Below, in pieces: positions 42,228 through 53,194 of a stretch of DNA of 64,000 bases. Where the stretch lies: NCBI GenBank assembly GCA_039707465.1, contig CM077648.1, forward strand, positions 18,387,619 to 18,451,618, written 5' to 3'. Within the stretch, counting starts at the first letter, position 1; the number at the start of each line of letters is the position of its first letter. The DNA comes from Rhabdophis nuchalis. Its lineage: Eukaryota > Chordata > Lepidosauria > Squamata > Natricidae. Position numbers and translations under genes: made by a program. The notes beneath the pieces were generated by a model. It worked only from the letters and a program-made list of their open reading frames with translations. It was not told where the DNA came from and did not search any database.

Positions 42228-42600
42228 AACTTACAAGAGTTCATCTAGTGATCATTTAGTTCATTTGAAGTTACTGAAAAAAGTGACTTATGTCTGTTTT
42301 TCACACTTATGACCATTGCAGCATCCCCTTGGTCATGGGATCAAAATTCAGGCACCTGGCAACCGATTCATATTTATGACAGGTGTGGGTCCTGCAATCA
42401 CCTTTTGCAACCTTTCTGACAAGCAAAGTCAATAGGGAAGCCAGATTCACTCAACAGCTGTGTTACTAACGTAACAACTGCAATGATTCACTTAACAACT
42501 GTGGCATGAAAAGTTGTAAAACGAGGACAAATTCACAAATATTTCATTTAGCAACATAAATTTTGGGTTTAATTGTGGTTGTAAGTCAAGGACCATGTGT
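42228..42600. mobile_element. GGACTACCTG-type MITE, fairly complete
   Basis: The right end TTTAATTGTGGTTGTAAGTC and AAGGACC is the terminus of a family also seen at 19273 and 29190. The body has TTGGTCATGGGATC, CCTTTTGCAACC and repeated TTAACAACTG. The left end is indistinct. The transposase type is unclear; Tc1/mariner is a guess. Confidence 0.6.
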
Positions 42601-43837
42601 TTTATTTTTGTAATAGGAAAAATTGCATTATATTTGACTATTAGAATAGATTAGCAGTGAGATTTTATACATAGGTTTGATATCAACAGGGAGTAAATAT
42701 GTGGCACCTATTAAAGCACCACTTAGTATTTCTCAGCACAGAATTCTTAGCTGGTGAGAGCTTCTTCAGAGTGTAGGATGCTACCACTTTCATTATCCAA
42801 CTAAATTGAAAGCTGGAGATCAATATATGTTTAGTGGAGAAGAAAGGGTCAATCTTTTAGATCGTTTAGTTGCCTAGGAAACATCTGCAAACTGTGCTGC
42901 GACAAATTGTGTTGTGGCATCAATACACATGCAAGTTTGGAAAAGATCAGAAGGTTTAAAACAATGACTTGTATAATCACTTGGAGTTGCAGAGAAGAAT
43001 AAATTATCCTGTTGCTCTAGAAAAAGTTTCAGGCATGTAGAATACTGTAAAACCACTCTTGATAAAAGTTGAGAGGTGAAAAAGAAAATTAATAATGTAT
43101 TAGATATGCAACAAAGCATCCTGGCATCAGGTTTCCCCAAAACCCAGAAGAGATTTATGAGTCTCTGAGCTTTTCTCGACTTGAATTAGCATTCATTCCA
43201 TTCCTGTTTTTTTCTTTTTTCTTCTCCCTCCTTCCATCTGCCTTTCTTGAACTTGCACAGATCTTGTAATTTATGCCTGTTTGTTCAAGACATCTCTCCC
43301 CTTCTGGATTTATCCAGGTGATAAAAATAGAAGATACAGTAGAATTGTGCCTGCATAGGCAGCATGTAAAAATAAAAGATATTGTGGTCCATTAAGTTGT
43401 TGCATGCCTGAAAGAATTATGAACTTTCCATCTTTGTCTTTCAATCTGTGCTTCAATTTCCTGGTTAGTAGGACAATATATGAGATTTTGCAGGGGAAAA
43501 CAGTTCTTGGGATTTTGAAGGGTTTGAATGAAGGATTATATTCTCTCAAATTATTTCCCATAATTCAAGTTGGTTGATGTGCACAGTTTTTATTTTTTTA
43601 TTTTGTACAGTATCTACCTGTCAACCGGCACCTCCCAGCATTTTAAAAACATATTGTTGATTTAAATACAAAGGACTATGAACTTAAATATTTTGAAAAT
43701 TCTTAAGGCTAAAATATATGCTGTAATGGGAAAATGAAAGAAACTGCTTTACCTAAGATTAGATTTAGTAGAATTCATAAGCAGGTGCTCAGCAGCGGAA
43801 AAGGACAACTTGCTGCAACCAACTCACTAAAGCTATA
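42601..43837. other. Unique DNA, nothing recognised
   Basis: No gene or repeat family is recognised over 1.2 kb. The open frames at 42874-43140 and 43310-43561 have no motif. Confidence 0.5.
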
Positions 43838-44078
43838 GCAATAGCAATGGCACTTAGACTTATATCCCACTTTACAGTGCTTTACAGCCCCCTCTAAGCG
43901 GATTACAGAATCAGCATATTGACCCCAACAAGGTCTTCATTTTACTGACCTTGGAAGGATGGAATGCTATGTCAACCTTCAACCTGGTGAGATTTGAACT
44001 GCCAAATTGCAGTCAGCAGGCAGTCAACAGAAGTAGACTATAGTACTGCACTATAACCACTGCGTCACCGTGCCTCAT
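43838..44078 (-). mobile_element. tRNA-derived SINE, family B, minus strand
   Basis: Tail AGCAATAGCAATGGCACTTAG, body complement CTTCATTTTACTGACC, B-box complement GAGATTTGAACTG near 43989-44001 and head complement TATAACCACTGCGTCACC near 44051-44068. Confidence 0.88.
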
Positions 44079-44114
44079 ATATATTGCCATGATCAATTTG
44101 CCATGCTGAATTGA

Positions 44115-44410
44115 CCGTGGGACAACTTGCCATGGCCAACTCATCATGGCCAACTCATCACAGGCCAGCTTGCCACAGGACAATTCAACAATTCAATTTA
44201 ATTATTTAAAATAATTAAAACATTATTTTAATTTTTGTCTGTCACATTTCATTTTGTCCCTCCTTTGGCATCCTTTCTTTAATGATGCTATTCCACCATT
44301 TCTTTGATATTATGTAACTCTTCTCCTGCAGTGAGTTCTCTTGAGGCAAGTTAGCGAGTTGTGCCACAATGAGTTGGCCATGGAGAGTTGGCCATGGACA
44401 GTTGTCCTAG
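44115..44410. mobile_element. Foldback element built of GAGTTGGCCATG subrepeats
   Basis: The left arm (44115-44182) has CCATGGCCAACTCATCATGG and CCAACTCATCACAGGCC. The right arm (44344-44410) has the complement GAGTTGGCCATGGAGAGTTG and GCCATGGACAGTTGTCC. Each arm is made of imperfect 12-bp tandem units. The AT-rich middle has no coding potential. No target duplication is clear. Confidence 0.6.
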
Positions 44411-44439
44411 AACCCTCACAGCTGGTTTTGTATACTGTG

Positions 44440-45080
44440 ATATGTGTAATATCTGGATATGAGCAGCCTGTAAATATCTACAGACCCCTCACATCCCAGA
44501 CAACTTCTGTTTCAACTTCAACTCTCAAAACAAAGGTATAGGGCACTGCACACCAGAACAACTAGACACAAGGACAGTTTTTTCTCCGAATGCCGTCACT
44601 CTGCTAAACAATTAATCTCCACAATACTGTCAAATTATCTACTAAAACTGTATTATTATTATTATTATTATTATTCTCTTTCTTCCTAGTACCTCTTTCC
44701 TAGTACCTATCTCTTTCCACATATGACTATAACCGTGTTGCTTGTATCTTTACAATTTATATTGTTTATTTGTGTTCTAGTATGATTTGATTGCTCATTA
44801 GTAACTTATGACTATCACTAAGTGTGGTATCTTACAATTCTTGATGAATGCATTCTATTTTATTTTTCTTTATGTACCGTGAGAGCATATGCACCAAAGA
44901 CAAATTCCCTGTGTATCCAATCACACTTGGCCAATAAAGAATTCTATTCTGTTCTGTTCTGTTCTGTTCTGTTCTACTCTACTCTACTCTACTCTACTCT
45001 ACTCTACTCTACTCTACTCTACTCTACTCTACTCTACTCTATTTTATTCTATTCTATTCTATTCTATTCTATTCTATTCT
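44440..45080 (+). mobile_element. CR1-type LINE 3' end (Snake1-like) with pentanucleotide tail
   Basis: Near 44480-44640 the plus frames read RPLTSQTTSVSTSTLKTK and then TAHQNNLDTRTVFSPNAVTL, like the end of a LINE ORF2. The 3' UTR ends AAAGACAAATTCCCTGTGTA, CCAATCACACTTGGCC and AATAAAGAATTCT. It then runs into (TTCTG)n, (CTACT)n and (ATTCT)n. In snakes such LINE ends are reported to seed (AATAG)n-type microsatellites. A reverse copy lies at 63562-63898. Confidence 0.7.
44936..45080. repeat. Pentanucleotide array in three blocks
   Basis: (TTCTG)n, then (CTACT)n for about 80 bp, then (ATTCT)n. Three related pentamers in sequence point to point changes that spread inside one LINE tail. Confidence 0.9.
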
Positions 45081-45480
45081 AACTGTGCATTGAAGATCTG
45101 TTCCCCATCCCAAACAGAGGAGCAAGATTCATGGATGGATTTAATAAGGGTTAGGATAGAAAATCCTGATACTTGACTAAGCAAATCTCCTTCTTATTTT
45201 TAGAAGTATTTAGAATTTGGTAAGACGGATATTTCAGTGTGTTACTTGAATCTCATAGTCTCATAATGTAAAAATGAAGGGCTAATTATCTTCTTCCTAG
45301 ATATACCTGACATTGAAACCGTTCTTTTGCTAGTGAGGTTTTGAAACACCCCCTTTTCTTTCTTAGCTTTTCTTACATATTGTTTAGACCAGAATTTAAC
45401 TGTCTTTTTCACTGAGATAATTTGGGAAAAGAAATGGGGGTTGGAAGATTTCAGCCACCTCTCTCGATAGTATAATTGTT
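45081..45480. other. Unique DNA, nothing recognised
   Basis: No gene or repeat family is recognised. Confidence 0.45.
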
Positions 45481-45488
45481 ACTCAAAT

Positions 45489-45776
45489 CAGAGGTGGTAT
45501 TCAGCAGGTTCTGATCAGTTCTGGAGAACCGGGAATGGAAATTTTGAGTAGTTGGAGAACCGGTAAATGACACCTCTGACTGGCCCCACCCCCATCTATT
45601 CTCTGCCTCCCAGTCCCAGCTGATCGGGAGGGAATGGGGATTTTGCAGTATCCTTCCCCCGGAGTGGGGAGGGAATGGAGATTTTACAGTATCCTTCCCC
45701 TGCCATGTGCATCAAGCCACGCTCACCAAGTCCTGCCCACAGAACCGGTAGTAAAAAAATTTGAATCCCACCACTG
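45489..45776. mobile_element. hAT non-autonomous element, 288 bp
   Basis: Starts CAGAGGTGGTATTCAGCAGG and ends TTTGAATCCCACCACTG, with a perfect duplication ACTCAAAT (45481-45488, 45777-45784). This copy fixes the ends of the family that includes 40561, 56152 and 62064. Confidence 0.93.
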
Positions 45777-45784
45777 ACTCAAAT

Positions 45785-45902
45785 GACTTCTCCATACTTA
45801 AAAAACGAGGCAGAATGATTCATGCTGTGATGACATGAAAAAATGTGATCTCGAGTGTGGCCTCTTAGAGATACTCAAAAGACATCACTGGACTTAGGTA
45901 AG
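45785..45902. other. Short unique stretch
   Basis: Nothing recognised. Confidence 0.4.
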
Positions 45903-46391
45903 TGTTGTGGCCCCACAGGGACCAGATGAGCTGCTGATAGTCTCTTCTAACGAGAAACCATATGAGTCTGCCCTGGAAGCTAAGGAAGACTCTTGGGGGT
46001 GTTCAGAATCAGAGCAGAAACCAGAGAGGCTGGTTGCCCACCAAGAGGCACCTGGGTCATGGAGCAGTGGGGAGGATTGAAGGCAGTTTGTCCATGATGC
46101 AAGAGTGAGCAGAGCTGAGAGGCTGAAGCAGCAATTACATCGTAGGCAGGCTCACAGATGCTGATTAGGCATCAGGTCATTATTGAGTGGCCCCTCCCAA
46201 GAGAGCTTATAGGGGAGGCGATGGGAGGGGACATTTGCAGGAAACAACTTTTTGGAATTAGTAGTCAAGAAAGTCTGTCTGTGAATTCTAGTAGTCTCTG
46301 TTCATTTGGAATATCTGTGTGAAAGGTTGCTGCAGAGCTAACGTGAGTCTGGGCTCTCAGCCAAAGGACTTGTTATCTTGTTAATTAAACA
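45903..46391 (+). mobile_element. Solo LTR, 489 bp, second copy of the 2420-2904 family
   Basis: Starts TGTTGTGGCCCC and ends TTAATTAAACA. It shares GATGAGCTGCTGATAG, GAGGCACCTGGGTCATGGAG and AGTGGGGAGGAT with 2420-2904. Flanking pentamers do not match clearly because a LINE tail inserted directly at its right end. Confidence 0.75.
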
Positions 46392-46395
46392 GTAT

Positions 46396-46446
<51 letters not shown>

Positions 46447-46765
46447 TTTGTTTGTTTGTTTTTATGCCGCCCTACTCCCGAAGGACTCCGGATGGTGTAC
46501 AGCCAAAGTAAAATAGATATATAAAAGTTAAAAACAATTTTAAAAATATATTAAATAATTTGGCCCTTCATAAGTTTAAAAACCAACAAACCCCAATTAA
46601 AATGAATACAAATTCATATTTACGCCAGCCTGGCTTGTTGGAAAAGAAAGGTTTTGAGAGCATGGCGGAAGGTGCATAGGTCAGGGATAATTCGTAACTC
46701 CGGGGGCAATTCGTTCCAGAGGACAGGTGCTCCCATGGAGAAGTCTCTCCCTTGTGGCAAACAGT
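46392..46765 (-). mobile_element. L2/CR1 LINE 3' end, minus strand
   Basis: A long (TTTA)n tail (about 46394-46448), then TTATGCCGCCC, GGACTCCGGATGGTGTAC and coding sequence whose complement resembles the ORF2 end (GTTCCAGAGGACAGG is the complement of the usual CC..CTCTGGAAC block). Inserted against the end of the solo LTR. Confidence 0.8.
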
Positions 46766-47233
46766 GGCAAACAGTTGTTTGCCTGTGTTCTGGACAGTTG
46801 TTTGCCTGTGTTCTGGACTATTCACAAGCTAGGTAAGTATTTCTTCTTTCAACATATTTTCAATGCTCAGTTTCAGAATCACTTCAGTTTTCCCCCAAGA
46901 AAAAAAAAACATGTATGAATTTGCCAACAGACAGCCTATCATTCAAGTTCAAGAGGCAAGTTTTACATTGATGAATCAGAATCTCATAGGTTACTAGAAT
47001 GAAGAAGGATTGTTGTTGAAGAATTCCATATATTATGAAGAATGCCTTAATTTCATCGGGAAGATGAGTATTGAATTCAAATAGTTTAGCCTTTTGTTTT
47101 TAAAGTCTTGAGAATAATAACCTTCTCAAGTGCCTGCAGGACAATTTATCTCTGTAAAGTCACTCAAAGTGAAAGAGCTATTGATTCTTATCTACAAAGT
47201 TTATTCAGAGAGTTAAATGAAAAAAGGATTATA
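46766..47233. other. Unique DNA with a 23-bp tandem duplication
   Basis: ACAGTTGTTTGCCTGTGTTC followed by TGG occurs twice in a row (46771-46816). Nothing else recognised. Confidence 0.5.
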
Positions 47234-47235
47234 TA

Positions 47236-47590
47236 CAGTGGTACCTCGGTTCACGAACTTAATTCGTGAACTGACTCTGGTCGCGAACCGAATTGTTCGT
47301 GAACCGAGGCACAGTTTTCCATATGCTAAAAGCATAACAAAAATTAAAAAAAAGTCACTGAAAGTACTCACAGTGTGCGTGCTGGGGCTTTTTTCTGTGT
47401 TTTCTTCTCTCTACGATCTTCCTACAGAAAGTCACAACCATGTGACAGCCAGGAATACATTAAAAATGGCCGCGGTTCCTGTTTGTGAACCGAAGCAGAG
47501 TTCGTGAACCGAAGCACATTTTGAGGAAAATTTCTGTTCGTAAACCGAATTGGTCGTGAACAGAGGCGTTCGTGAACCGAGGTACCACTG
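47236..47590. mobile_element. Tc1/mariner-type MITE, 355 bp
   Basis: Starts CAGTGGTACCTCGGTTCACG and ends with its complement TGAACCGAGGTACCACTG, flanked by TA on both sides (47234-47235, 47591-47592). Inside, GTTCGTGAACCGA is repeated near both ends. No transposase. Terminus and TA duplication are typical of mariner. Confidence 0.9.
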
Positions 47591-47605
47591 TATCCACTAA
47601 AGGCA

Positions 47606-48052
47606 CCCTATATATTTCGGATTTATACCCCGCCCTTCTCCTTGTTAGGACCCAGGGCGGCGCACAGGCATTGTTAAAACCATAACAAAAAACAACAATA
47701 TACATCATTAAAAACATATTAAAATTATTAAACCCGTGCTAAAAACCCATTTAAAACCCTGCAAATTACAATTTATATATATAAAAAGTCAGAAACGGGG
47801 GCTATGCCATGCCGGCTTGTTGGAATAGATATGTCTTAAGACGTTGGCGGAAGAGGCGGAGGTCCGAGATAGTGCGTAGGTCAGGAGGTAGGTCGTTCCA
47901 GAGGGCCGGGCCCGCCACAGAGAAGGCCCTTCCCCTGGGCGTCGCCAACCGGCATTGCCCGGCCGACGGCACCCGGAGAAGACCCTCTCTGTGGGAGAAG
48001 ATTGGGTGAATGGATGTATGGGGCAGGAGGCGGTCTCGTATTTGCTGCAGAT
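47606..48052 (-). mobile_element. L2/CR1 LINE 3' end, minus strand
   Basis: GGATTTATACCCCGCCCTTC and GGGCGGCGCACAG mark the 3' UTR. The minus-strand frame (within 47802-48060) reads REGLLRVPSAGQCRLATPRG, AFSVAGPALWNDLPPDL and LRLFRQRLKTYLFQQAG before its stop. The frame is open in this part, which suggests a fairly recent copy, 5'-truncated at about 48052. Confidence 0.85.
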
Positions 48053-48499
48053 TCCTGACATATCCAGATGTGGCGTAGTCTCGCATCCTGCAACTGCTAA
48101 TTTGTTTAGTTCGTGTTGTTGCGCTATCCAGGGTGCACCATGAGGAGGAAGTGAACTTTCTGCGCATCCCACAAGAAAAGGTACCAGGCTTTGAACTACC
48201 ACATCAGCAATGGACAATTCTGAATAGTATTCACACATCATATGGCGTCTGCCAAGACTCTCTGTACAAATAGGGCATAATATCCTTCCCTCAGTATGAC
48301 TGCAGAGTTCCACATCAAAATGTAGATCACATCAAGACCAACTATAAGTTGAAAGTATATCAGCTGTAAGCTGAGGGCGGTATCTGATTTTTGCTTTTAA
48401 TACTGTTGTGCTTCAACAGTTACCGTAGTTGGCCTAGACATTGGCATTTGAACATAGATCTTTTTAACATTTATATTTCATTGTGTTTTACTAATCATG
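48053..48499. other. Unique DNA, nothing recognised
   Basis: No gene or repeat family is recognised. Confidence 0.45.
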
Positions 48500-48990
<491 letters not shown>

Positions 48991-49344
48991 AGTCCATGTA
49001 GGATATGCCATACCCTAAATAAATATTCAGATGTGGATATGAACCTTGATTGTTAAAAACAATAATTTAACTGGAGAAAAATGGTTCTGTAAACAACCTT
49101 TTAACTGGCCATTTTATACATTTTCTTGCTCAGGGAATAGCCCATGATTAGAATTCTTGCATAATCACAGGGGATTGTGCCAGCTTGGTCAATAGTTTAT
49201 CATACTTACACTGTACTAAATTCCCACAATGATTCATTCAGAAGCAGGTTTGAGATAAATGACTATCTTGTTAATCAAATATAGCTATTCTTTAGTTAGT
49301 TGGATGATGTGGAAACATAGGTTAGTGTTAGATTTTTAAGGGCT
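48991..49344. other. Unique DNA between two hammerhead elements
   Basis: No feature recognised. Confidence 0.45.
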
Positions 49345-49565
49345 GGTTTAATAATTAAGAGACCAGGATAGATCTATTTCAGGCTTTTTAGCCTTCTTCA
49401 GCTGGCCATACTTCTTCTACTGGGATTTAACGCATACCTAAAAAACAGCAGCAATCTTAATGGGTCTCTGTCTGGATGATCTCTAGGTTGAGTCGAAGGG
49501 CAGAGAAGGATGACAGTTTGTCTCCTCCCTTAAATGGGCCTCAAAACAGGAGCTGTGAAAATATT
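49345..49565. mobile_element. Hammerhead-bearing retroelement fragment, ribozyme end inverted
   Basis: The ribozyme part (49345-49440) is on the minus strand, including AAATCCCAGTAGAAG upstream of it (complement near 49415-49430). The 3' block (about 49470-49565: GATGATCTCTAGG, GGGCAGAGAAGG, GTCTCCTCCCTTAAATGGG) is on the plus strand, as at 48660-48765. Inversion of the 5' part relative to the 3' part is common in retroelement insertion by twin priming and in PLEs. Confidence 0.6.
49361..49407 (-). ncRNA. Hammerhead ribozyme, type I (copy 2, minus strand)
   Basis: Read on the minus strand. Stem I is GGCCAG (49407-49402) with CTGGTC (49366-49361). Core CTGAAGA is at 49401-49395. Stem II is AGGCT (49394-49390) with AGCCT (49385-49381), loop AAAA. 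GAAA is at 49380-49377. Stem III is the palindrome ATAGATCTAT (49377-49368) and the triplet is ATC, ending at 49367. Against copy 1, both stems differ in sequence yet stay paired. Cleavage is predicted between 49367 and 49366. Confidence 0.88.
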
Positions 49566-49689
49566 CTCTCATAGGTTAGTGTTGTAGATATTTTCTTCTA
49601 AAGTATATATGTTCCCTTTCTCAGGCTTTGAATGATTACATGAACACTGAATGAAATTATGATGTCCTTGCAATTTTCATAGAACAAAG

Positions 49690-49980
49690 CAAAGGTGGGT
49701 TCCTACCGGTTCGGACTGGTTCAGCTGAACCGGTATTGGTTTCCCAGCCTGGGTCGCTGGAACTGGCAGCAGCCTAGGCCTGCCACACCTCTGAACCAGT
49801 TCCCTGTTTGGTGAGGCATGTTCCCCCCCCCCCCATTTTTTAATGTTCTGCATATGTGCAGACCTATTTACGGGCAACTGCGCATGTGCATGGAGTGTGT
49901 GTTTGGCATGCATGTTCACTTCATGCACGTGTGTGTGTGCAAAATTTCATGCACACTGAACCAGCAGCAATCCATCCCTG
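49690..49980. mobile_element. hAT non-autonomous element, 291 bp
   Basis: Starts CAAAGGTGGGTTCC (canonical CAGNGGTGG changed at the third base) and ends GCAATCCATCCCTG, with a perfect duplication GAACAAAG (49682-49689, 49981-49988). Interior with GAACCGGTATTGG and GCCTGGGTCG, as in 22628. Confidence 0.88.
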
Positions 49981-49988
49981 GAACAAAG

Positions 49989-50242
49989 GACTGATTTGGT
50001 AACCAGTATCCCAGAAAGACACTGAGGTTTTATTTAAATTACAAGTCCTGGTGCACTGATTTGAAAGAAATGTTTTCAGGTTGTGTCCCACGTTGAAACT
50101 GGTTTCAAAATGTTGAGTCCGTTATTGAGGTAGATTGTGGAACACAGGTGGAAAGGCATGGAAGTCATTAATGGGTGCTTATAAAAATCTCATATTTATT
50201 AGAATATTACTAGATGTTTTGGTCTTGCCTTTTTTTATTGTA
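49989..50242. other. Short unique stretch
   Basis: Nothing recognised. Confidence 0.4.
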
Positions 50243-50895
50243 ACGCTCTCTACATGGGGCTCCCCTTGAGGTGCATCCGGAGGCTCCAGTTAGTCCAGAA
50301 CGCGGCCGCGCGGGGGATTTCGGGAACATCTCGAAGTTCCCATGTAACACCTCTCCTGCGCGAGCTGCACTGGCTACCGGTCGCCTTCCGGGTGCGCTTC
50401 AAGGTGCTTGTTACCATCTTCAAATCGCTCCATGGCTCGGGGCCTAGTTACTTGCAGAACCGCCTCCTGCCACATACCTCCCATCGACCGATTCGCTCCT
50501 ACAGAGAGGGCCTTCTCAGGGTGCTGACTGCCGGCCAATGCCGGCTGGCGACGCCCAGAAATAGGGCCTTCTCTGTGGCAGGGCCTGCCCTCTGGAACGA
50601 CCTCCCCCCCGAACTTCGTACTATCACGGACCTTCCCCTCTTCCGCCGCTCACTTAAGACACACCTCTTTCAGCAAGCTGGACTGGCATAGAATTTAATG
50701 TAGGAATGATAGAGCCTTAGCCAAATTTTTAATGGGATTTTTAGCACAGGTTTATTATTTAATTTCTTTTTACTTTTGTACATATGTTATTTATTATTGT
50801 ATATTTTTTAATGTCCTGTGCACCGCCCAGAGTCCATTTCGACGGAGATTGGTGCGGTTTATAAATCGAATAAATAAATAAATAATAAATAAATA
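50243..50895 (+). mobile_element. L2/CR1 LINE 3' end, plus strand
   Basis: Coding sequence for the ORF2 C-terminus up to the stop at 50689-50691, a 3' UTR ending CACCGCCCAGAGTCC and GGTGCGGTTTATAAATCG, and an (AATAAATA)n tail. 5'-truncated at about 50243. Confidence 0.9.
50254..50691 (+). pseudogene. L2 ORF2 C-terminus, open 145 codons
   Basis: The frame has no internal stop and reads MGLPLRCIRRLQLVQNAAA, then LLRELHWLPVAFRVRFKVLV, FKSLHGSGPSYLQNRLLPHT, REGLLRVLTAGQCRLATPRN, AFSVAGPALWNDLPPELR and FRRSLKTHLFQQAGLA before the natural stop. It is the region missing from the 11221-12564 frame. The catalytic domain is absent because of 5' truncation, so it is not a functional gene. The clean frame implies a young insertion. 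Confidence 0.8.
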
Positions 50896-51104
50896 ATAAA
50901 TTTTACTTCAAAGGCAATTCAAATTTGTGAATGTACATAATATTCCTTCCTCCTCTTTTTCCCACAATGATGAGTTGGGAGTTGGGCTGAGACTCATGGC
51001 TAACCCAAAGTCACTCAACTGATTTTTCATGCCTGAGGCAGGAATATAATTTAGAGTCTTCTGGTTTCTAGATCAGCACTTTAAACACTACCCCAAAATG
51101 ATAT
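50896..51104. other. Short unique stretch
   Basis: Nothing recognised. Confidence 0.4.
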
Positions 51105-51438
51105 AAAGGTAAAGGTTCCCCTCACATGTGTGCTAGTTGTTTCTGGCTCTAGGGGGCGGTGCTCATCTCCGTTTCTAAGCTGAAGAGCCAGCACTGTCCG
51201 AAGACGTCTCCATGGTCATGTGGCCGGCATGACTAAATGCCGAAGACACAGAGAGCTCTGTTACCTTTCCACCTATTTTTCTACTTGCATTTTTATGTGC
51301 TTTTGAACTGCTTGATTGTCAAAAGCTGGGGCATGTAATGGGAGCTCACTCTGTTATGCGGTGCTAGGGATTTCAACCAACAAACTGCCAACCTTTCTGA
51401 TCGACAAGCTCACCGTCTTAGCCACTGAGCCACCATAG
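51105..51438 (-). mobile_element. tRNA-derived SINE, family A, minus strand
   Basis: Tail AAAGGTAAAGGTTCCCC, body complement CTCATCTCCGTTTCTAAGC and GCATGACTAAATGCCG, and head complement TTAGCCACTGAGCCACC at about 51419-51435. Confidence 0.9.
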
Positions 51439-51506
51439 TGATGTAATAATGTACACCATTCTAAACGTGACACATTACCTCTACAAATAAAGCAGATGTT
51501 ATAAAG

Positions 51507-51627
51507 CAGGGGTTCCCAACCTTTGCAACTTAAAGTCTGAAGGACTTCAGCTTCCAGAATTCTCCAGCCAGCAAAGCTGGGAGCTGAAGTCCTTCAGACT
51601 TAAAGTTGCAAAGGTTGGGGACCCCTG
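51507..51627. mobile_element. Foldback hAT MITE, 121 bp
   Basis: Starts CAGGGGTTCCCAACC, ends GGTTGGGGACCCCTG, with a perfect duplication TTATAAAG (51499-51506, 51628-51635). The right arm lost about 15 bp against 19078-19214. Confidence 0.92.
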
Positions 51628-51635
51628 TTATAAAG

Positions 51636-51944
51636 GACGTGACACATCATCTCTGCAATAGAAGACATTGAAGTAGTTCCAATAGAGCTCCACTTACTTT
51701 AGGGATATGATTCATTGGTTTTAAAATAATTGTTAAAAATCTTGTTCTAATGTATTTATTCCTTACCTTCCCATCACGACTATTAAAAAAAATCATTCCC
51801 ATTTACTTGGGATATAATGCATGAAATAAATGTTAAATGTGATTTCCCCCCACTCAAAGTGATACTAAATGCCTGTTTAATATCAAAACCCATTTGCAAA
51901 TATGAGACTCATGGTAAAATTGGTGTCTCTCTAGTTTTTGAAAA
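51636..51944. other. Unique DNA, nothing recognised
   Basis: Nothing recognised. Confidence 0.45.
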
Positions 51945-52210
51945 CAGTAGCACTAGAAATAGCACTTAGATTGCTACTAGATAGCAATAGCATTTAGACT
52001 CTATACTACTTCCTAGTGCTCTACAGCCATCTCTAAGCAGTTTACAGAGTCAGCATATTGTCCCCAGCAATCTGGGTCCTCATTTTACCCACCTTGGAAG
52101 GATGGAAGGCTGAGTCAACCTTGAGCCGGTGAGAGCTGAACTGCTGAATTGCAGCTAGCAGTCAGCTGAAGTAGCCTGCAGTACTGCACTCTCTAACCAC
52201 TGGCCACATA
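51945..52210 (-). mobile_element. tRNA-derived SINE, family B, minus strand
   Basis: Tail with two copies of TAGCACTTAGA / AGCATTTAGACT, body complement CCTCATTTTACCCACC, and head complement near 52185-52208 (CTAACCACTGGCCAC). The tail is partly duplicated (51956-51998). Confidence 0.85.
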
Positions 52211-53194
52211 GAAGACATAAAAGAAACTTTGTGATCATTAGTAATCACTTGAAAAGAGACTTTGTCTCAATATTCTGCAATTCTAATTAAAAGTATTGCT
52301 TTTAAAGGTGACCGGTAAATGATAGGGATCGATTCATTTTTCTCTCCCTTTCTTTATGAATAGCCATGGACTCTTTTTTAACCTTACAAATAAATTCCAT
52401 AAGAATTGTCATCAATAGAACTGTCAAAAATTTCTTACCATGCAGGTGAAAGAAATGACATCCTGTGTTGCTCAGAAATCCATTCAGAGAGAATTAAGAA
52501 AATATTATGCGTCCAGCTCAAGTAATGTGATCTGCGAAACTTTAGTTAATTATGCTTTCTTTAAAAATCAATGTGTGTTCTCACTTTAAGTGAAATATAA
52601 AGGCAGTAATCTGACATGAAATATAATTACTTTTTTATTTTGTTCAAATGTTGCAACAATGCATTATAATTTTTTTTTAATCTGGCAGATTAACTGTGTT
52701 AGATTAATACCTGGTTACACTAATTGGATATCAGTAACAGTGCCATTAACGGATAGATCCCATTGCTTATGGAGCTGTCTTGCATGGCTAATCCAATTTG
52801 GAGCTTAGCATTAATTGTAGTCATGCTGAGATGAATGGATATTGGGAGCAGTACCTTTCCAGGAAAAATCGTACGGTTCAATGATTCCATTGCCATTTAC
52901 TTCCTTCCGTAAATTCTGCCATTTATGACCTAAGCTTGGCAGTACAAAATGGAAATAATTGCAGGCAACGGAATCCTACTTCTAGTTTGAATTTAGCTAC
53001 TAATCTTCTCTAGTACATAACAAAGATATGACTCCTAAGTAATGGTAACATTTAATAATTCTGTATCTTTGTTCTTAGTTTTGGACCTAAGCCTGAATTT
53101 GTTCTGATGAAGACTGCTTTTAAAATAAATCGGAACATATGCAGCTAGCAAAAGCCCAACATGTAGACAGTTTCCATTGTTTATTTGATCATTT
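52211..53194. other. Repeat-free unique DNA
   Basis: About 1 kb with no transposon trace. It contains many AATTAA and TAATTGG-like homeodomain-type words (for example 52710-52760), as conserved enhancers often do, but this is not specific. Confidence 0.45.
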
